This document shows positions 38,516 through 40,689 of a DNA stretch of 40,689 nt, piece by piece. This DNA is from DATKMS01 sp041497995 (GTDB lineage: Bacteria > Desulfobacterota > Binatia > HRBIN30), in NCBI GenBank assembly GCA_041497995.1, contig JBGQHM010000012.1, positions 1-40,689 of the forward strand, written 5' to 3'. A program made the translations under genes and the position numbers. Every line of letters starts with the position of its first letter. Position 1 is the stretch's first letter. Below the pieces are notes generated by a model that was not told the DNA's origin, did not search any database, and worked only from the letters and a program-made list of their open reading frames with translations.

Positions 38516-39571
38516 ATGACCGATGCCACGGCGATGCAGAAGGTACCTCTAGTGACGCAGGCACGACACGGTACACTACGAGCGTACGCTGTCGTGCCGG
38601 TCGCCCCCGCGCCAAAGCCCAAGCTGCTCGACCAAGTGCATGACGCAATCCGCACGCGGCACATGAGCCTGCGCACCGAGGAAGCGTATGTTCACTGGAT
38701 CAGGCGGTACATCGTCTTCCATCGCAAGCGGCATCCGGCCGAAATGGGCCCCGAGGGGATCACGCAGTTTCTCACCATGCTCGCGGTCGAGCGTCAGGTC
38801 AGCGCGTCGACGCAGAATCAGGCTCTGGCGGCGCTGCTGTTCTTGTACCGCGAGGTGTTGGGACGCGACCCGGGTTGGCTCAATGGGCTCGTGCGAGCGA
38901 AGCGACCGCAGCGCTTGCCGGTGGTGTTGACGCGCCAAGAGGTGAGCGCGCTGCTGGGTGCTCTCGGCGGCGTCAACTGGCTGATGGCCACGGTCCTGTA
39001 CGGTGCGGGGCTGCGCTTACGCGAATGCCTGCGGCTGCGGGTGAAGGACATCGAGTTCAGTCGCAGCGAGATCGTCGTGCGCGAGGGGAAGGGTAACAAA
39101 GACCGCGTCACCATGCTGCCCACCAGCATGAAGGAACCGCTCGCCGCGCACCTGGAGGTTGTGCGGCGCTTGCACGAGCGCGACCTCGCGGCTGGCTTCG
39201 GCCGCGTGCAACTGCCGGACGCACTGGCCAGAAAATACGTCAACGCCAACCGTGAATGGGGCTGGCAGTGGGTCTTTCCGGCTTCGAAGATCTGCCGCGA
39301 CCCGCGGTTCGGCGAGCCGCAGCGCTACCACATCCACGAGTCAGTGTTGCAGAAGGCCATTCATGCAGCCGCGCGCCAGGCGAGAGTTGCGAAGCCCGTC
39401 GGTCCGCACACGTTGCGCCACTGCTTCGCCACCGACTTGCTTGTCGCGGGGTACGATATTCGTACAGTCCAGAAACTCCTTGGGCATAAGGAGGTAACGA
39501 CGACAATGATCTACACTCACGTTCTCAACCGTGGTGGCCGGGGCGTCGTGAGCCCCGCAGACCGGCTGTAA
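38516..39571 (+). CDS. intI: Integron-type tyrosine recombinase (IntI-like integrase)
   Basis: A site-specific recombinase of 351 residues. The N-terminal SAM-like domain begins near 'DAIRTRHMSLRTEEAYVHWI' and includes 'TQFLTMLAVERQVSASTQNQ'. The catalytic set is complete: R167 ('YGAGLRLRECL'), K192 ('GKGNKDR'), H298 and R301 ('GPHTLRHCFAT'), H324 ('LLGHKEV') and Y333 ('TMIYTHV'). The spacing matches IntI1. Between the K and HxxR boxes lies the segment characteristic of integron integrases, 'LPDALARKYVNANREWGWQW' with 'VFPASKICRDPR' (about 233-263), which phage integrases lack. The C-terminus 'NRGGRGVVSPADRL' is also IntI-like. GGAGGAAGG lies just before the ATG. The same orientation as the downstream small lipoprotein genes would fit a chromosomal 'inverse' integron. 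Confidence 0.93.
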   Translation: MTDATAMQKVPLVTQARHGTLRAYAVVPVAPAPKPKLLDQVHDAIRTRHMSLRTEEAYVHWIRRYIVFHRKRHPAEMGPEGITQFLTMLAVERQVSASTQNQALAALLFLYREVLGRDPGWLNGLVRAKRPQRLPVVLTRQEVSALLGALGGVNWLMATVLYGAGLRLRECLRLRVKDIEFSRSEIVVREGKGNKDRVTMLPTSMKEPLAAHLEVVRRLHERDLAAGFGRVQLPDALARKYVNANREWGWQWVFPASKICRDPRFGEPQRYHIHESVLQKAIHAAARQARVAKPVGPHTLRHCFATDLLVAGYDIRTVQKLLGHKEVTTTMIYTHVLNRGGRGVVSPADRL

Positions 39572-39590
39572 TCGCGGCCTTGCCGTTAAT

Positions 39591-39622
39591 GTGTTGACCC
39601 GCCGGCCGTGGCGGGTCAACAC
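39591..39622. repeat. Perfect 13-bp inverted repeat (hairpin) after the integrase gene
   Basis: GTGTTGACCCGCC at 39591-39603 pairs exactly with GGCGGGTCAACAC at 39610-39622 across the six-base loop GGCCGT. It starts 20 bp after the integrase stop. There is no T tract, so it is not a typical terminator. It may be a recombinase or regulator site. Confidence 0.75.
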
Positions 39623-39705
39623 AGCTGGACTGCACATGAGGGATGTCCCGCAGTGCCTTGAATCCGTGACGCATTCGGGTGTATGAGCGGCCCATGAGGG
39701 TACCG

Positions 39706-39717
39706 GTGTTGACCCGC
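39706..39717 (+). repeat. Direct repeat of the hairpin arm
   Basis: GTGTTGACCCGC recurs here, 115 bp downstream of its first copy and in the same direction. Just after it comes CCGGCGCCGG (39723-39732) and GCCGGAATC, which can form an imperfect hairpin with GATCCGGC. No GTTRRRY core was found at the classic position, so this is not assigned as an attC or attI site. Confidence 0.5.
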
Positions 39718-39841
39718 GAGATCCGGCGCCGGTTGCCGGAATCGTTGATACGCCTAATTCAAAGTTCGGCTAGCGAGCGGGAGGCAAGAGCGACACGCTG
39801 GGGACGACGGTGAGGTGATGAAAGCACATGGCGGGCACTCT

Positions 39842-40282
39842 ATGAAAACCTCCCTCATCTTGGTGCAGATCGTCTTCTTGCTGCTTACGACAACGACGGG
39901 TTGCGGCACCGTATTAAGGGGGACACACCAGGCCGTGCAGCTTGACGTGTACCCAGCCGGGACTGAGGTTTCCGTCTACCGGTGGAACGGCGAGCTGCTT
40001 GCGGGTCCACAAGTCTCCCCCGGTACGGTGAAGGTGCCCCGACCAGTGGGGGGCCAGCCGTATCTGGTCCGCGCATCAAAGGATGGATATTGCCCGCAGT
40101 ATTGGCTTACTTCTGGGTTGCCCGAACCGCCGGAACATATCCTCCTGACGATTTTTGCTGTCGTCCTTACGATCCCATTCGTCGTCAACGAGGTGGTAGA
40201 CGGGTCGACAGGAGGATGTTGCTCCATGCACCCGGGCCATCTCCAGGGGTCGCTGAAAGAGAAAGCCGCATGCGCCCAGTAA
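39842..40282 (+). CDS. Small lipoprotein of unknown function
   Basis: A 146-residue product with a clear lipoprotein signal: hydrophobic 'SLILVQIVFLLL' and lipobox 'LTTTTGC' with the cysteine at residue 20. The mature part begins 'GTVLRGTHQAVQLDVYPAGT' and continues 'GTVKVPRPVGGQPYLVRASK', which resembles PEGA-like modules in small lipoproteins that begin 'GT..RG..Q.v.l.s.P.G..v'. A hydrophobic segment ('LLTIFAVVLTIPFVV', about 104-118) and 'VDGSTGGCCSMHPG' follow; many such proteins end with this helix plus a glycine-rich turn. GTG 39815 and ATG 39818 are other in-frame starts. The next lipoprotein gene overlaps it by 13 bp. It may be the first cassette after the integrase (inference). Confidence 0.75.
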   Translation: MKTSLILVQIVFLLLTTTTGCGTVLRGTHQAVQLDVYPAGTEVSVYRWNGELLAGPQVSPGTVKVPRPVGGQPYLVRASKDGYCPQYWLTSGLPEPPEHILLTIFAVVLTIPFVVNEVVDGSTGGCCSMHPGHLQGSLKEKAACAQ

Positions 40283-40635
40283 AGGTTTGCATCTTCATAG
40301 GCTTGATGTTCGCCCAAATCGGCTGCGCTGGCGCTAGGCCTCTCACGCTGATAGTTGATGCGCCGACGCCCGAGCCCGCAGAGGTGAGTGTGCACTTAGT
40401 GCGGGGCAAGGAGGCCGCAAGGGTGCCGAATCATCCTTGCACAGTGCCCTGCCCGATAGTCATAGCCCCGGACACCGAGTACCAGCTTACGCTGCGCGCG
40501 CCCGGCTATTACCCGGCGAACGTTGGGCCGCTTACATATGAACAGGTTAAGTACGTTCTGCATTGGTCCGAGCGCCTCGTCGTGCCGATGGAGAAGCGGC
40601 CGGCATCTCAGGATCAGTTGCGGTCGCCCGAGTAG
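40270..40635 (+). CDS. Second small lipoprotein of unknown function
   Basis: A 121-residue product with a short lipoprotein signal ('VCIFIGLMFAQIGC', cysteine at residue 19). The mature part has a beta-rich, PEGA-like pattern: 'LTLIVDAPTPEPAEVSVHLV', 'HPCTVPCPIVIAPDTEYQLT' and 'LRAPGYYPANVGPLTYEQ'. The upstream lipoprotein shows related logic ('VSPGTVKVPRP', 'ASKDGYCPQYW'), so the two could form a pair that acts together in the outer membrane. The start ATG lies within the upstream gene (13-bp overlap), implying coupling. A weak AAAGAG precedes it. The gene ends 54 bp before the window ends. Confidence 0.72.
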   Translation: MRPVKVCIFIGLMFAQIGCAGARPLTLIVDAPTPEPAEVSVHLVRGKEAARVPNHPCTVPCPIVIAPDTEYQLTLRAPGYYPANVGPLTYEQVKYVLHWSERLVVPMEKRPASQDQLRSPE

Positions 40636-40689
40636 GCCTGCTCGGTGCCGCAGCGTACCGCCTGCAGCCGGACTAAAACCATGACAGGG

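Noticed and set aside
39572..40689. Canonical attC sites after the integrase
   Set aside because: GTT-containing sites here (e.g. GTTGACC, GTTGATA, GTTCGGC) do not fit GTTRRRY, and no matching RYYYAAC partner was found; GTTGGGC near 40525 lies inside a coding region without a partner.

Overview
The window is a GC-rich, densely coded bacterial chromosome segment with short intergenic gaps. The gene mix is typical of uncultured soil or groundwater lineages formerly lumped with the Deltaproteobacteria, most likely Candidatus Binatia/Binatota. That guess rests on a beta-propeller protein ending in a short EF-hand/dockerin-like 'GDCD.NG.VTVDEI' tail, on acyl-CoA dehydrogenase, enoyl-CoA hydratase and LLM-flavoprotein genes, and on a beta-helix 'STFSNN' protein. 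The taxonomy is an inference. No rRNA, tRNA or CRISPR array was recognised.

Layout. 1-1762: the start of formate-tetrahydrofolate ligase (cut by the window edge), a Uma2-type nuclease-fold protein and an ORF6N-domain protein. 1935-7450: a lactonase-like metallo-beta-lactamase-fold enzyme, a two-gene DprE1/DprE2-like oxidoreductase pair, an LLM flavoprotein and a secreted beta-propeller. 7506-15571: a five-gene minus-strand operon made entirely of oxidases and their maturation factor. It holds a multicopper oxidase with a C-terminal blue-copper domain, a multicopper oxidase fused to a galactose/glyoxal-oxidase-like domain, a very short type-3 copper protein (tyrosinase family), a LodA-like quinoprotein oxidase and its LodB-like flavoprotein. 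This is the most unusual part of the window. 16041-18375: GNAT, LysE-type exporter, and an acyltransferase fused to a cyclic-nucleotide-binding domain. 18376-24290: a beta-helix surface protein, dienelactone hydrolase, MetE-like methyltransferase, enoyl-CoA hydratase, a secreted unknown, and several fragments of older mobile or decayed genes (two possible IS630-type transposase ends, a truncated GxxExxY gene with inverted repeats, an AAA ATPase fragment, a possible recombinase end).

24277-33764: a glycan region with a YfhO membrane protein, a GT4 glycosyltransferase, a WecA/MraY-type phosphoglycosyltransferase and a very large O-antigen-ligase/TPR membrane protein. Two paralogous, Ser/Thr-rich, C-terminally anchored secreted proteins flank the ligase. 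Together they look like a possible protein O-glycosylation locus with its own acceptors (inference). A perfect 20-bp-stem terminator closes this block. 33955-37777: a tight operon of acyl-CoA dehydrogenase, enoyl-CoA hydratase, second acyl-CoA dehydrogenase and nitroreductase, probably catabolic.

37977-40635: an orphan antitoxin-like HTH gene, a complete integron-type integrase in the same orientation as what follows, a perfect hairpin whose arm recurs as a direct repeat, and two overlapping small lipoprotein genes. This could be an inverse chromosomal integron, but no canonical attC site was found.
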